This document shows positions 17,696 to 27,409 of a stretch of 64,000 nt of DNA, one piece after another. Position 1 is the stretch's first letter. Each line of letters begins with the position of its first letter. A model generated the notes under the pieces. It had not been told where the DNA came from and searched no databases. It saw only the letters and a program-made list of their open reading frames with translations. Location: assembly GCF_001423295.1 (NCBI RefSeq), contig NZ_LMNG01000029.1:231981-295980 (forward strand), read 5' to 3'. Position numbers and translations under genes: made by a program. This stretch comes from Methylobacterium sp. Leaf112. GTDB taxonomy: Bacteria > Pseudomonadota > Alphaproteobacteria > Rhizobiales > Beijerinckiaceae.

Positions 17696-18442
17696 ATGAA
17701 CCAGTCCTCTCCGTCCGCCCGTGCCGGTATCATGGCGCGCCTCGGCAAGCGGGAGATCGGTCTGCCCGTGACGCTGTTTTGCGTCGCCGCCCTCATCCTC
17801 GGGTTTGGTCTCCTGGCCGACAAGGTCATGGAGGGCGGCACGATGGGGTTCGACACCCGCGTCGCCCACTTCTTCCGTCCACCCGGCGCGGCTGGTCCGA
17901 TTGGACCGGATTGGCTGCACGAGATGGCCCGGGACGTGACCTCCCTGGGCAGCATGGTGGTCCTCTGCTTCCTCATCGCGGCTGTGGCAGGGTACCTGCT
18001 CCTGATCCGCAAGCAGGGGGCCGCGGTCCTGGTGGTGGGATCGATCCTGGGCGGGACGGTCATCAGCTTCGGGCTGAAACTCCTCTTCAACCGGCCCCGA
18101 CCCGAGATCCCCGGCGGCATCCAGGTGTTCACCGCCAGCTTCCCTAGCAGCCACGCCATGCTCTCCGCCGTGACTTACCTGACACTCGGCGCCCTCATGA
18201 CGCGCGTGGCGGCGGGCGCTCGCCTGAAGGCGTACTTCATGGGGCTGGCCGTCTTCCTCACGGTCGTCGTCGGGCTGAGCCGGGTCTATGTCGGGGTCCA
18301 CTACGCGACCGACGTGCTGGCAGGCTGGTGCGTGGGGTCGGCCTGGGCGGTCCTGTGCTGGGTCGTGGCCCTCCAGCTTCAGCGACGCGGTCAAGTCGAG
18401 AAGCCCGACCATGTCGCGGGCGAGGCCGGCATCGAGGCATAG
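17696..18442 (+). CDS. PAP2-family membrane phosphatase
   Basis: 248 residues, six TM helices. The three phosphatase motifs are intact: KLLFNRPRP (~124), PSSHAM (~151) and SRVYVGVHYATDVLAGW (~199). The fold fits lipid phosphate or undecaprenyl-diphosphate phosphatases acting at the outer face of the inner membrane. In metal-resistance islands it is often found with LspA, as here, perhaps helping envelope recovery; that link is inference. A Met at residue 13 is an alternative start. Confidence 0.85.
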   Translation: MNQSSPSARAGIMARLGKREIGLPVTLFCVAALILGFGLLADKVMEGGTMGFDTRVAHFFRPPGAAGPIGPDWLHEMARDVTSLGSMVVLCFLIAAVAGYLLLIRKQGAAVLVVGSILGGTVISFGLKLLFNRPRPEIPGGIQVFTASFPSSHAMLSAVTYLTLGALMTRVAAGARLKAYFMGLAVFLTVVVGLSRVYVGVHYATDVLAGWCVGSAWAVLCWVVALQLQRRGQVEKPDHVAGEAGIEA

Positions 18443-18589
18443 GACCCCATGCGCCGTTCTTCCTAAACGCATCCTCCGCCTGACTGAAGGGACGGACGCA
18501 TCCCAGCATTCGTTCAATTAGCAGGACCGCATCGTCCATGCCTGCGGCCAGGCCGTTCGACCATTACGGGCACGACCGAAATGACGCCG

Positions 18590-19117
18590 TTAAGGGACCC
18601 GTAGGGCGGCCCGATCAAGCGGCGCTGGTGGTCTCGGCCCGCCCGGCTTGCCGACTGCCTCCCAAGCTATCAAGGCGGCCCCGAGGCTGATCCAGATATC
18701 GGCCATGTTGAAGGTGAACCAATGCACCTCCGCCGGGTGCAGGTCGAGGAAGTCCGTGACGCGGCCGTCCACCCATCGGTCGATGAGGTTTCCCAGTGCA
18801 CCGCCGGTCATGATGGCGAAACCAACTCCTTCCGACGCTCCGGTCGCGCGGAATGCCAACCGGGCAACGTAGGCCGTCAGCATTCCCTGAAGCGCAAGAA
18901 GGACGACCAAGGACGTCGCGTCATGCGCCGGAAGCAGGCTGAAGCTGATGCCATGATTGAACGCGAGCCTGAGGTCGAGCATCGGCAGTACCGCGTGCAC
19001 GGTTTCGTCGGAAAGCCTGTCGACCGCCAGCGCCTTGGTCCACAGGTCGGTGCCCGCCGCGGTCACAGCGATTACGACGAGGGCGCCGAACCCGGCCCTT
19101 TCCCGTATGAGACGCAT
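18590..19117 (-). CDS. lspA: Lipoprotein signal peptidase II
   Basis: 175 residues, four TM helices. Catalytic Asp122 lies in GNLIDRWVDGRVTDFLDLH and Asp140 in FTFNMADIWISLGAALI, both family hallmarks; the early D24 motif (GTDLWTK) is also present. It cleaves prolipoprotein leaders in the inner membrane. Position 4 bases after the metal ATPase stop shows it is an accessory copy co-transcribed with metal resistance, as known for cad/pbr-type clusters (PbrB/C), rather than the housekeeping gene. Confidence 0.9.
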   Translation of the reverse strand: MRLIRERAGFGALVVIAVTAAGTDLWTKALAVDRLSDETVHAVLPMLDLRLAFNHGISFSLLPAHDATSLVVLLALQGMLTAYVARLAFRATGASEGVGFAIMTGGALGNLIDRWVDGRVTDFLDLHPAEVHWFTFNMADIWISLGAALIAWEAVGKPGGPRPPAPLDRAALRVP

Positions 19118-19121
19118 CGGC

Positions 19122-21305
19122 TCAAGCCCGGAGCAGGCGAAGGGCGTTGGCCGTCACCAGGACGGTCGCCCCGGTATCCGCCAGGATGGCCGGCCATAGC
19201 CCAGTGATGCCTGCGAGCGTCGTCACCAGGAACACGGCCTTGAGCCCCAGCGAGATGGCCACGTTTTGGTGGATGTTGCCGAGCGTCGCCCGGGACAGCG
19301 CCACGAGGGCGGCCACGTCCGATACCCGGTCGTTGAGGATGGCCGCGTCAGCCGTCTCCAGTGCCGCGTCTGTGCCGCCGCCCATGGCAATGCCGACGCT
19401 GGCGGAGGCGAGCGCGGGGGCGTCGTTGATGCCGTCGCCGACCATAGCGACCGGGCCGACCTCCTTCAACGCGCCGATCTCGGCGAGCTTGTCGGCCGGC
19501 AGCAGGTCGGCCCGGACCGATAGTCCCAGGCCCTTGGCGATGGCCTCGCCGGTGCGCCGGTTGTCGCCGGTCAGCATCACGCATTCGACCCCAAGCCGGC
19601 GCAGGGCCGCGACGCCGGCGGCCGCATCCTGTCTGGGCTCGTCCCGGACCGCCACGACGCCGAGCGCCTCTCCGTCCCGAACCACGACGACGGCGGTCTT
19701 GCCGGCTTCCTCAAGGGCCTGCACCGTCGCTTCCGCTTCCGGCGAGAGGCTGGCCAGCGTCGCGGCGTGGCGCGGGGATGCCACCGCGACCGTGCGACCG
19801 GCGACCGTGGCCTGGACGGCCTTGCCGGGAACCGCACGGGCATCGCGTACGGGGCGCAGGGGGATGGCGTCGGCCTCCGTACGTTCGAGGATCGCACGAG
19901 CGATGGGGTGGCTCGATCCGGCCTCCACCGTCGCCGCGAGCCCGAGCAGGGTGCGATCCGTCATGTCCGGGGCAAATGGGAGGACGTCGGTGACCCTTGG
20001 ACGCCCTGCCGTGAGCGTCCCCGTCTTGTCGAACGCGACGGTACGCACCCGTCCGATGGTCTCCAGGGCGGCGCCGCCCTTCACCAGCAGTCCCCGCCGC
20101 GCTCCGGCGGCAAGACCCGAGGCGATGGCGGCCGGGGTCGAGAGCACGAGGGCGCAGGGGCAGGCGATGAGGAGCAACGCCAGTCCGCGATAGATCCAGG
20201 TGCCCCAGTCGGCGCCGAGCAGCAGCGGCGGGCCAAGCGCCGCCAGCGCGGCGACCGCGAAGGCGACCGGGGTGTAGACGGCGCTGAAGCGGTCGATGAA
20301 CCGGGCGGTCGGCGACTTCGAAGCCTGCGCCTCCTCCACCATGTGCAGAATGCGGGCGACGGTGTTGTCCGACGGCATCCGGGTGACCCTGACCTGCAGG
20401 GCCCCGTCCGCATTGACGCTGCCGGCATAGACGGCGTCCCCGACCTCCTTTGGCCGGGGCACCGATTCCCCCGTGATCGGGGACTCGTCAAGGCTCGACG
20501 TGCCGTCCGTGACCTCGCCGTCCGCAGGGACGCGGTCACCCGGGCGCACCAGCACGGTTTGGCCGATCACCAGGGAGGCGGCCGCCACCTCACGCACGGC
20601 GCCGTCCCCCTCGACCAGGCGCGCCGTCTTCGGCACCAGGCCCACGAGGGCCTTGATGCCGGCCCGGGACCGGCCCGCCGCAAAGCCTTCGAGCATCTCG
20701 CCAACGGTGAAGAGGAGGACCACCACCGCCGCTTCCTCGGCGGCATGGATGGCGAGCGCCCCGATGGTGGCGACCGACATCAGCATCTCGATGGAGAAGG
20801 GCGAGCCGTTGCGGGCGGCGGCGATGGCGCGGCGTCCGTAGAAGGCGAGACCCAGGAGCGCGCCGGGCCAGTAGGCGTATTCCCCGGCCAGCCCGGGCCG
20901 AACCGTCTGCAGGAGAAATCCGCTTGCGAACAGGACGGCGATGCCCAGCGCCAAAAGCCCCTTGCGGCTGCGCCAGGCGGGGGACTCCGCCTCCTCCTCG
21001 ACGATGGCCGAGGCCGCGATGCCCGTTGCCTGTGAGCGGGCGAGGTCGGCCGCGGTCGGCAGGGACCCGACGCCATAGCCGAGCCCCGTGATCCGGTTCT
21101 CCAGGTCCGCCCTGGGTGTCGAGCCCTCGTCGAGCACGAGGTCGAGGACCTGGGCCGTGTAGTTCACGCGGACGTCGCGGACGCCGGGCATGCGGGTTAC
21201 CGCTGTTTCGATCTTGGTCGCGCAGCTCGGGCAATCCATGCCCTTCACGCGGTAGCGCAGCGCGGCGCCTGCGGGGACCGCTCCCGATGTTCCTGGCCCT
21301 GACAT
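19122..21305 (-). CDS. zntA: P1B-type heavy-metal ATPase (ZntA/CadA-like)
   Basis: 727 residues. One N-terminal HMA domain with GMDCPSC (C25, C28), eight TM helices, actuator TGES loop (~SPITGESVPRPKEVGDAVYAG), transport-site CPC at 382-384, phosphorylated Asp426 in DKTGTLTAG, and MVGDGINDAPAL near the end. CPC with a single GMDCxxC domain and a MerR-type partner points to Zn/Cd/Pb export. It pumps divalent metal from cytosol to periplasm using ATP. Divergent merR gene and a perfect MerR operator lie upstream; lspA follows. Confidence 0.93.
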   Translation of the reverse strand: MSGPGTSGAVPAGAALRYRVKGMDCPSCATKIETAVTRMPGVRDVRVNYTAQVLDLVLDEGSTPRADLENRITGLGYGVGSLPTAADLARSQATGIAASAIVEEEAESPAWRSRKGLLALGIAVLFASGFLLQTVRPGLAGEYAYWPGALLGLAFYGRRAIAAARNGSPFSIEMLMSVATIGALAIHAAEEAAVVVLLFTVGEMLEGFAAGRSRAGIKALVGLVPKTARLVEGDGAVREVAAASLVIGQTVLVRPGDRVPADGEVTDGTSSLDESPITGESVPRPKEVGDAVYAGSVNADGALQVRVTRMPSDNTVARILHMVEEAQASKSPTARFIDRFSAVYTPVAFAVAALAALGPPLLLGADWGTWIYRGLALLLIACPCALVLSTPAAIASGLAAGARRGLLVKGGAALETIGRVRTVAFDKTGTLTAGRPRVTDVLPFAPDMTDRTLLGLAATVEAGSSHPIARAILERTEADAIPLRPVRDARAVPGKAVQATVAGRTVAVASPRHAATLASLSPEAEATVQALEEAGKTAVVVVRDGEALGVVAVRDEPRQDAAAGVAALRRLGVECVMLTGDNRRTGEAIAKGLGLSVRADLLPADKLAEIGALKEVGPVAMVGDGINDAPALASASVGIAMGGGTDAALETADAAILNDRVSDVAALVALSRATLGNIHQNVAISLGLKAVFLVTTLAGITGLWPAILADTGATVLVTANALRLLRA

Positions 21306-21358
21306 GGCAAGCTCCGTCGACCCGGGCCTCGCGCCGAAGGGTCTGAGGCCCTACATGC

Positions 21359-21379
21359 ACCCTGTAGCAACTACAGGGT
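21359..21379. promoter_or_regulatory. MerR-family operator in the zntA promoter
   Basis: Perfect dyad: ACCCTGTAG and CTACAGGGT around CAA. On the minus strand, TTGACC (-35) lies just upstream and a CATGTA-like -10 follows after about 19 bp, the overlong spacer typical of MerR-activated promoters. It sits between the divergent ATPase and merR genes, 53 bases from the ATPase start. Confidence 0.82.
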
Positions 21380-21386
21380 CAAGGCC

Positions 21387-21806
21387 ATGGCGCACGCACC
21401 CCCCATGACCATCGGCGACTTGGCCGCGGCGACGAACACCCGCGTCGAGACGATCCGGTGGTACGAGAAGGTGAAGCTCCTGCCGGCGCCGGAAAGGTCG
21501 GCGGGCAACTACCGTCTCTACGGTCCGGAGCACCTGCGCCGCCTGAGCTTCATCCGGCGGGGACGGGACCTCGGCTTCACGGTCGACCAGATCCGGGAGC
21601 TTCTCGCCATGGCCGACGACCGCGACCGGTCCTGCGCCGAGGTCGACACCATCGCCCGCGCCCACCTGGCGCAGGTCGAGCGCAAGCTGGCCGACCTGAC
21701 CCGGTTGGCGCATGAGCTGCGCGACGTCATCGGTCAGTGCGGCTGCGGGTCCGTCGCCGACTGCCGCATCATCGAGGCTTTGTCTCCCCACGGGGATCCG
21801 TCCTGA
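21387..21806 (+). CDS. MerR-family metal-responsive regulator of the P-type ATPase
   Basis: 139 residues. Winged HTH (MTIGDLAAATNTRVETIRWYEKVKLL), coiled-coil dimer helix and a C-terminal metal loop with C118-G-C120 and C126 (QCGCGSVADC), plus C83 at the head of the dimer helix. This pattern fits the Zn/Cd/Pb branch. It should bind the operator at 21359-21379 and switch on the ATPase gene when metal binds. The 3' end overlaps an opposing small gene by about 70 bases. Confidence 0.88.
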   Translation: MAHAPPMTIGDLAAATNTRVETIRWYEKVKLLPAPERSAGNYRLYGPEHLRRLSFIRRGRDLGFTVDQIRELLAMADDRDRSCAEVDTIARAHLAQVERKLADLTRLAHELRDVIGQCGCGSVADCRIIEALSPHGDPS

Positions 21807-22018
21807 GGATGGATCGGCCCCGTCGGCATCAGGTGGAAGTGCGTCCTCCCGCCGATGTTGCAGAGGCAGTACAGAAGGTAGACGCAGGCCGGGATGGCGA
21901 TGAGGGCCAGGGCGAACGCCCGGCCGGCCGCGCGACGGACGTGGGGCCTGACGCGGCGTCGGCGACGTGGGCCGCCGCCGCCCCAGTCGGCGATGGTTCG
22001 GGCGACCTTCTTGCTCAT
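21734..22018 (-). CDS. Small membrane protein downstream of czcA
   Basis: 94 residues from ATG 22018, preceded on the minus strand by TAGGAGGG at ideal spacing, the main support for its reality. Basic N-terminus (MSKKVARTIADW... PRRRRRVRPHVRR), one TM helix (AFALALIAIPACVYLLYCLCNIG), then a His/Met-bearing tail (RTHFHLMPTGPIH) that could bind metal. It begins 10 bases after the czcA stop. Its end lies antisense to merR, which is odd and lowers confidence in the C-terminal part. No family recognised. Confidence 0.6.
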   Translation of the reverse strand: MSKKVARTIADWGGGGPRRRRRVRPHVRRAAGRAFALALIAIPACVYLLYCLCNIGGRTHFHLMPTGPIHPQDGSPWGDKASMMRQSATDPQPH

Positions 22019-22028
22019 GCCGACCCTC

Positions 22029-25000
22029 CTACTCGGCGGCGCGGAGATGCGGTTGGACCGGCATGGGCCGATCCTTCCTCTCGGGAGCGACCGCATCGGC
22101 AAACCTAGCGTAGAGAGCCGGCAGGACGACGAGGGTCAGCAGGGTCGCCGAGATGAGCCCGCCGATGACCACCGTCGCAAGGGGACGCTGGATCTCTGCC
22201 CCGGTCTCGGTCGCCAGCGCCATCGGTACGAACCCGAGGGATGCCACCAGCGCGGTCATCGCCACAGGACGGAGCCGGGTCATGGCGCCCTCCATGATGG
22301 CCTCGCGCCTTGGCCGTCCCTCGGCGATGAGCTGCTTGATGTAGGTCAGCATCACCAGGCCGTTGAGCACCGCCACCCCGGACAGGGCGATGAAGCCGAC
22401 GGCCGCGGGCACCGAGAACGGCATGCCACGCAGCCACAGGGCGGCGATGCCCCCGGTCAGTGCCAAGGGAACCGCGCTGAACACCAGGAGCGCGTCCCGG
22501 GCCGAGTTCAGGGCCGAGAACAGCAGCAGGAAGATCAGGAAGAAGCAGACCGGTACGACCACCATCAGGCGCTGGCGGGCGGAAGCCAGGTTCTCGAACT
22601 GTCCGCCCCAGGTCACGTAGTAGCCGGCCGGGAGCGACACCCCAGAGGCCACCTTGTCCTGCGCCTCGGCCACGAGCGAGCCGATGTCACGGCCCCGCAC
22701 GTTGGCGGTGACCACGACGCGGCGCCGGCCGTTCTCGCGCGAGATCTGGTTCGGGCCCTCCGTCACCGAGAAGCTCGCGACCTGCTTCAGGAGCACCGAC
22801 GCGGCGCGCCCGTTTGGTCCGGGAGGCAACGGCACCGGGATGTTCTCCAGGGCCTCGCGGTCCTCGCGCACCTTGTCGTTGAGGCGCACGACGATGGGGA
22901 AGCGTCGGTCGCCCTCGAAGACGACGCCCGCCTCGCGGCCCCCGATGGCCGCCCCGATGACGTCCTGGATCGCGGACGTGCTCAGTCCCAGGCGGGCCGC
23001 CTCGGCCTTGTTGATCCCGATCTCCAGAAACGGCAGACCGGCCGTCTGCTCGACCTTGACGTCGTCGGCGCCCTCGACCCCGCGCAGGATGGCGGCGATC
23101 TGGTTCGCGGCCGCGGTCATCGCGCCCAGATCATCGCCGAAGACCTTCACGGCGAGGTCGCCGCGGGTGCCGGCCAATAGCTCGTTGAAGCGAAGCTGGA
23201 TGGGCTGGGAGAACTCGTAGACGTTGCCCGCGAGCGCCCCGAGGGCCTTCTCGATGCTCTCCTGCAACTCGGCCTTGGACAGGTCCGGGTCCGGCCATTC
23301 GGCTTGCGGCTTCAGGATGACGAAGGTGTCCGACGAGCTCGGCGGCATCGGGTCCGAGGCGACCTCGGCGGTGCCGGTCTTCGAGAAGACGTAGGCGACC
23401 TGGGGGAACCGGCCGATGGCCTGCTCGACCTTTAGCTGCATGGCCTGCGATTGCGACAGGGACGTCGACGGGATGCGCTGGGCGTTCAACGCGATGCTTT
23501 TCTCGTCGAGCTGCGGGATGAACTCTTGCCCCAGACCCCTGAACAGGACGCCGGCTCCGACGAGCAGCACCAGGGCGACCGCGACGAACAGCATGGGCAC
23601 GCGCAGGGCGGCCCCGAGGACAGGGCGGTAGGCGGCCTTGATCGCCCGGACGAAAAGGTTGTCGGTCTCGGTGACCTTGCCGGTGATGACGATGGAGATC
23701 ATCGCCGGGACGAAGGTGAGCGACAGGACGAAGGCCGCGACCAGGGCGATGATGACGGTGAGTGCCATTGGCTCGAACATCTTGCCCTCGACCCCGGTGA
23801 AGGTGAGGAGCGGCACGTAGACGAGGATGATGATGGCCTGCCCGTAGAGGGAGGGCTTGATCATCTCCTCGGCCGAGACCCGCACGGTGGCGAGGCGCTC
23901 CTCCAGGTCGAGCTTTCGCCCGAGTTCCCCTTGGCGTTCGGCGAGGTGGCGAAGGGCGTTCTCGGTGATGATGACCGCCCCGTCGACGATGAGGCCGAAA
24001 TCGAGGGCCCCAAGGCTCATCAGGTTGGCGCTGATGCGCCCCTGGACCATGCCGGTCATGGTCATCAGCATCGCCACCGGGATGACGAGGGCCGTGACGA
24101 TGGCCGCGCGGATGTTGCCGAGCAGCAGGAACAGGATCACCACGACGAGGGCGGCGCCCTCGGCCAGGTTCTTGGCGACCGTCCGGATGGTGGCCTCGAC
24201 CAGGACCGTGCGGTTGAGGACCGTCTGGACCTCGACGCCGGGCGGGAGCGTGCGCCGGATGCCGGTCATGCGCGCGTCGACCGCGGCGGCGACGGTGCGG
24301 CTGTTCTCGCCGATGAGCATCAGGGCGGTGCCGATGACGACCTCCTGCCCGTCCTCGCTGCCCGACCCGGTGCGCAGATCGCGCCCGATCCGTACCTCGG
24401 CGACGTCGGAGATGCGGACCGGCACGCCGCCGCGCGTGGTCACGACGACGGAGCCGATGTCCTCCATGCTCTCCAAGCGGCCGGCGGCGCGCACGACGTA
24501 GCCCTCGCCGTTGTCTTCCAGGTAGCGCGCGCCCTGGTTGGCGTTGTTGGCCTCCAGCGCCCGGCCGATGTCGGCGAAGGACAGGTCGAGGGCCGTCAGC
24601 CTCATCGGATCGGGCTGGACGTGGTACTGCTTCTCGAAGCCGCCGATGCCGTCGACGCCGGCCACGCCCGGGACGGTCCTCACCTGTGGGCGGATGATCC
24701 AGTCCTGGACCGTGCGCAGGTAGGCCGTGCGTTCGAGCTCCGTCGAGAGCCTCTGGCCCTCGGGTGTGAGGTAGCTGCCGTCCGGCTGCCAACCGGGTTT
24801 ACCGGGCTTCGAGACCTTGCGCTCAGCAGGTTTCGCGTAGTGCACCGACCACATGTAGATCTCGCCCAGGCCGGTCGAGATCGGCCCCATGCGCGGCTCG
24901 ACCCCGGACGGCATCGCCGCCTCAGCCTCCTGAAGACGCTCGGCGACCTGCTGGCGGGCGAAGTAGATGTTCGTCGCCTCGGAGAAGACGGCGGTGACCT

Positions 25001-25274
25001 GGGAGAACCCGTTCCGGGATAGCGAGCGGGTGTATTCCAGGCCCTTGATGCCTGCGAGCGCGGTCTCGACCTGGTACGTGATGATGCGCTCGATGTCGTT
25101 CGGCGAGAGCGAGGGCGCCGTGGTGTTGATCTGCACCTGGTTGTTGGTGATGTCCGGCACCGCGTCGATGGGAAGCTTCGTCAGCGAGAACACGCCGAAC
25201 CCGGCCGCGAGCAGCGACAGGAGCACCACGAGCCAACGCTGATGGACGGAGAAGTCGAGGATCTTCGAGATCAT
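22029..25274 (-). CDS. czcA: CzcA-like heavy-metal RND efflux pump
   Basis: 1081 residues from ATG 25274. Start MISKILDFSVHQRWLVVLLSLLAAGFGVFSLTKLPIDAVPDITNNQVQ and TM4 motif DFGLIVDGAVIITENALRHL are the divalent-metal (Co/Zn/Cd or Ni) type of HME-RND, distinct from the CusA-type pump at 2189. Large periplasmic loops and the second TM block (MPFSVPAAVGFIALSGVAVLNGLVML) are complete. Unlike the monovalent pump it keeps the acidic D in TM4 for proton relay. It follows its adaptor by 11 bases. An outer-membrane CzcC-like gene is not present. Confidence 0.93.
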   Translation of the reverse strand: MISKILDFSVHQRWLVVLLSLLAAGFGVFSLTKLPIDAVPDITNNQVQINTTAPSLSPNDIERIITYQVETALAGIKGLEYTRSLSRNGFSQVTAVFSEATNIYFARQQVAERLQEAEAAMPSGVEPRMGPISTGLGEIYMWSVHYAKPAERKVSKPGKPGWQPDGSYLTPEGQRLSTELERTAYLRTVQDWIIRPQVRTVPGVAGVDGIGGFEKQYHVQPDPMRLTALDLSFADIGRALEANNANQGARYLEDNGEGYVVRAAGRLESMEDIGSVVVTTRGGVPVRISDVAEVRIGRDLRTGSGSEDGQEVVIGTALMLIGENSRTVAAAVDARMTGIRRTLPPGVEVQTVLNRTVLVEATIRTVAKNLAEGAALVVVILFLLLGNIRAAIVTALVIPVAMLMTMTGMVQGRISANLMSLGALDFGLIVDGAVIITENALRHLAERQGELGRKLDLEERLATVRVSAEEMIKPSLYGQAIIILVYVPLLTFTGVEGKMFEPMALTVIIALVAAFVLSLTFVPAMISIVITGKVTETDNLFVRAIKAAYRPVLGAALRVPMLFVAVALVLLVGAGVLFRGLGQEFIPQLDEKSIALNAQRIPSTSLSQSQAMQLKVEQAIGRFPQVAYVFSKTGTAEVASDPMPPSSSDTFVILKPQAEWPDPDLSKAELQESIEKALGALAGNVYEFSQPIQLRFNELLAGTRGDLAVKVFGDDLGAMTAAANQIAAILRGVEGADDVKVEQTAGLPFLEIGINKAEAARLGLSTSAIQDVIGAAIGGREAGVVFEGDRRFPIVVRLNDKVREDREALENIPVPLPPGPNGRAASVLLKQVASFSVTEGPNQISRENGRRRVVVTANVRGRDIGSLVAEAQDKVASGVSLPAGYYVTWGGQFENLASARQRLMVVVPVCFFLIFLLLFSALNSARDALLVFSAVPLALTGGIAALWLRGMPFSVPAAVGFIALSGVAVLNGLVMLTYIKQLIAEGRPRREAIMEGAMTRLRPVAMTALVASLGFVPMALATETGAEIQRPLATVVIGGLISATLLTLVVLPALYARFADAVAPERKDRPMPVQPHLRAAE

Positions 25275-25285
25275 GGCGGCCGCCC

Positions 25286-26665
25286 TCAGTGGTCGTGGTC
25301 GGCTTCGGCCTTGCCGAGCTCGGCCTTCAGGACGAAGGAGTTGGCCACCGCGACCTCGTCGCCGGGCTCCAGGCCTGCGAGGACCTCGTAGGCATCGTCG
25401 TCCGCCTTGCCGAGGGTCACCTCCCGCTTCGAGAAGCCCTCCTCGGTCCGCACGAACACCACCTTCTCGCCGCCGATGGTCTGGATGGCGGACTTCGGCA
25501 GCCGCACCGCGACCTTGTCCTGGGCGATCTCGATCTCGGTCGTGACGAAGGTGCCCGGGCGCCAGGACATGTCCTTGTTCGGCAGGGCGACGATGACCCG
25601 GGCCGAACGCGTCTCCGGGTTGAGGATCGGGCTGACGAAGACGACCTTGCCCTCGGGGCGGGGAGCATCCTGGCCGCCGACGATGGTCACCCTGGCGCCC
25701 TCGCGGACCTTGGACAGCTCGGTGGTGGGGACGGGGAGCTCGATCCACAGTGAGGAGAGGTCGGCCACGGTATAGACGTCGGCTGGGTCGCCCTCGCTGC
25801 CGACCTTCGTGCCGACGTCGACCTTACGCTCCACGATCCGCCCGGCGAGGGGAGACCTGAGCTCGAAGCGGCGCAAGGACGATGAATTCGGGGTGGTCTC
25901 GTCCTTCTTGGCCGCGGCGGCGACCTCGGTCGCGTTCAGTCCGAGGGCCGACAGCTTCTGGCGGGAGAGGTCGACGCGCAAGGTCGCCTCGGAGTAGGCG
26001 GCCTTCGCGTTCAGGAAGGCCGATTCCGCCGAGATCCTCTTGTCCCAGAGGGCCTGCTGCCTGTCGAAGTTGGTCTTTTCCAGGTCCGCCTTAACCGTCG
26101 CCGTGAGGAAGTCGCTTTTGGCATCCGCGACCTCGCGGCTGTCGAGGACGGCGACGATCTCGCCCTTGGCGACGTCCTCGCCGAGGCGCTTGCGCATCTC
26201 CGCCACGGTCCCGGCGACCCGAGCCGGCACCCGGGTGATCCGGTCGGCGTCCTGGGCAATGGTGCCGGGCACCAGGAGGTGGCGCGAGAGCGTGCCGCCC
26301 TCGACCTTGGCAAGCCTGATGTCCTGTTCGGCGGCCTGCTCGGCCGTCATCTTGATCCTGTCCTCGCCCTCCTCGTCGTGGCCGTGCGCCTCGCCCTCGG
26401 CATGTTTCCGGGCACCGGCATTGGGCTTGGTCTCGCCCTTGGCGTGCCGCGGCTTGCCGGCGACCTGCCCATGGTCGTCCTCGCCGGGCTTGGTCTCGAC
26501 GCCCTCCGACGCCGTCTCGCTCGCGGCGTTCGTTTGCGGGGCTTTGGGGGTCGGCGACAGGCCGGCGGTCGCAAGGGCGCCTCGCACGACCTCAGAAACC
26601 TCTGGGAAGGCACCGCCGATGGCGATGCCGATGGCCAGGAAGGCCAAGGACAGAAATGTTCGCAT
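25286..26665 (-). CDS. czcB: CzcB-like periplasmic adaptor of RND metal efflux
   Basis: 459 residues from ATG 26665; a GTG 42 bases upstream is possible, and neither start has a strong ribosome site. An N-terminal anchor (FLSLAFLAIGIAIGGAF) is followed by a His/Asp/Glu-rich linker (about 60-105, including EDDHGQ and HGHDEEGED), then lipoyl halves, hairpin and barrel domains (MTAEQAAEQDIRLAKVEGGTLSRHLLVPGTI...). It ends in EADHDH. The His-rich segments could capture Zn/Co/Cd. Links czcA to an unseen outer-membrane channel. Confidence 0.9.
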   Translation of the reverse strand: MRTFLSLAFLAIGIAIGGAFPEVSEVVRGALATAGLSPTPKAPQTNAASETASEGVETKPGEDDHGQVAGKPRHAKGETKPNAGARKHAEGEAHGHDEEGEDRIKMTAEQAAEQDIRLAKVEGGTLSRHLLVPGTIAQDADRITRVPARVAGTVAEMRKRLGEDVAKGEIVAVLDSREVADAKSDFLTATVKADLEKTNFDRQQALWDKRISAESAFLNAKAAYSEATLRVDLSRQKLSALGLNATEVAAAAKKDETTPNSSSLRRFELRSPLAGRIVERKVDVGTKVGSEGDPADVYTVADLSSLWIELPVPTTELSKVREGARVTIVGGQDAPRPEGKVVFVSPILNPETRSARVIVALPNKDMSWRPGTFVTTEIEIAQDKVAVRLPKSAIQTIGGEKVVFVRTEEGFSKREVTLGKADDDAYEVLAGLEPGDEVAVANSFVLKAELGKAEADHDH

Positions 26666-26807
26666 GGGAGAAAAGGCCGTCTTGCCTGGGATGCCGTTCG
26701 GCCGCACGCGCGGCTTCTGACGGTCCCATACTGATCACGCTCGATGAGGGAGCCGGCACCTGATTAGATGGCCGGCTGACCCGCGCCACGGAGGTGGCGA
26801 GGTCACC

Positions 26808-27170
26808 TCAGGCGCGGGGAGGCCTTGGCAAACGGTCCGGCGAGACGGACACGACCACGACGTCCAGCGGCGCGTAGGAGAGGCGCCCCTTTTCCGCGGC
26901 GGGAGCCCGGAACGGTCCATCGGGACTGATGGCCTGGTGGCAGCCGCAGCTCGCGTGGCAGGCCGGACAGCCATCCGGACGGCCCGGGGACGTGCCGTCC
27001 GGGGCCGCCGAAACGGAGAGTTCGGAAGCGGAGGCGCCGTACGGCTCGGCAGAGTGGATGGCGTCGGGAGCGAGGAGCGCCAGGGCGAGTACGAGCGACA
27101 GCGCGCGGACGGTGGTCACCCACCAGCCGCGCATCGCCTCATAGGCCCTGGTCGGGGAACCTGCGCTCAT
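26808..27170 (-). CDS. Small secreted/membrane Cys-rich protein heading the czc operon
   Basis: 120 residues from ATG 27170 (alternative Met 39 bases later). A TM/signal helix (VRALSLVLALALLAPDAIHSAEP) is followed by a Pro/Gly-rich chain with the cluster CPACHASCGCHQ, a likely metal site. Such CzcI-like or DUF2946-like small periplasmic proteins commonly stand first in Czc operons as modulators; the family assignment is a guess. It is transcribed with czcBA, and its upstream region faces a merR gene. Confidence 0.6.
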   Translation of the reverse strand: MSAGSPTRAYEAMRGWWVTTVRALSLVLALALLAPDAIHSAEPYGASASELSVSAAPDGTSPGRPDGCPACHASCGCHQAISPDGPFRAPAAEKGRLSYAPLDVVVVSVSPDRLPRPPRA

Positions 27171-27381
27171 GGGCGCCTTATGAACCATTCGATGCTGTTC
27201 GTACATGCCAAGACATAGGGGTCCTACGCGGCTTGATCCCGCAAGCGCGCGGGCTGCCATTCAGCCAGGTGGGCTTCACCCCGTTCGTGTCGAGAGGGCG
27301 CAGCGCGAAGCGCTTCGTCCCGCGGACGCTCGTGGATTGACGATGGCCTGGGTTCCCCACCGAGCAGGATTGCCGTATTTT

Positions 27382-27396
27382 CTCCAGTGGCTAGAG
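27382..27396. promoter_or_regulatory. Probable MerR-type operator between czc operon and merR
   Basis: CTCCAGTGGCTAGAG, an imperfect dyad, lies 14 bases before the merR start in the divergent czc/merR gap. The same motif in perfect form occurs at 29941-29955. MerR-family regulators of Zn/Cd/Co bind similar CTCTAGT..ACTAGAG sites. Confidence 0.5.
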
Positions 27397-27409
27397 GAGA
27401 GGGCGGGAA

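Noticed and set aside
17330..18517. 395-codon minus-strand frame opposite the PAP2 gene
   Set aside because: Low-complexity His/Asp/Arg composition and no motif; the + strand carries all three PAP2 motifs.
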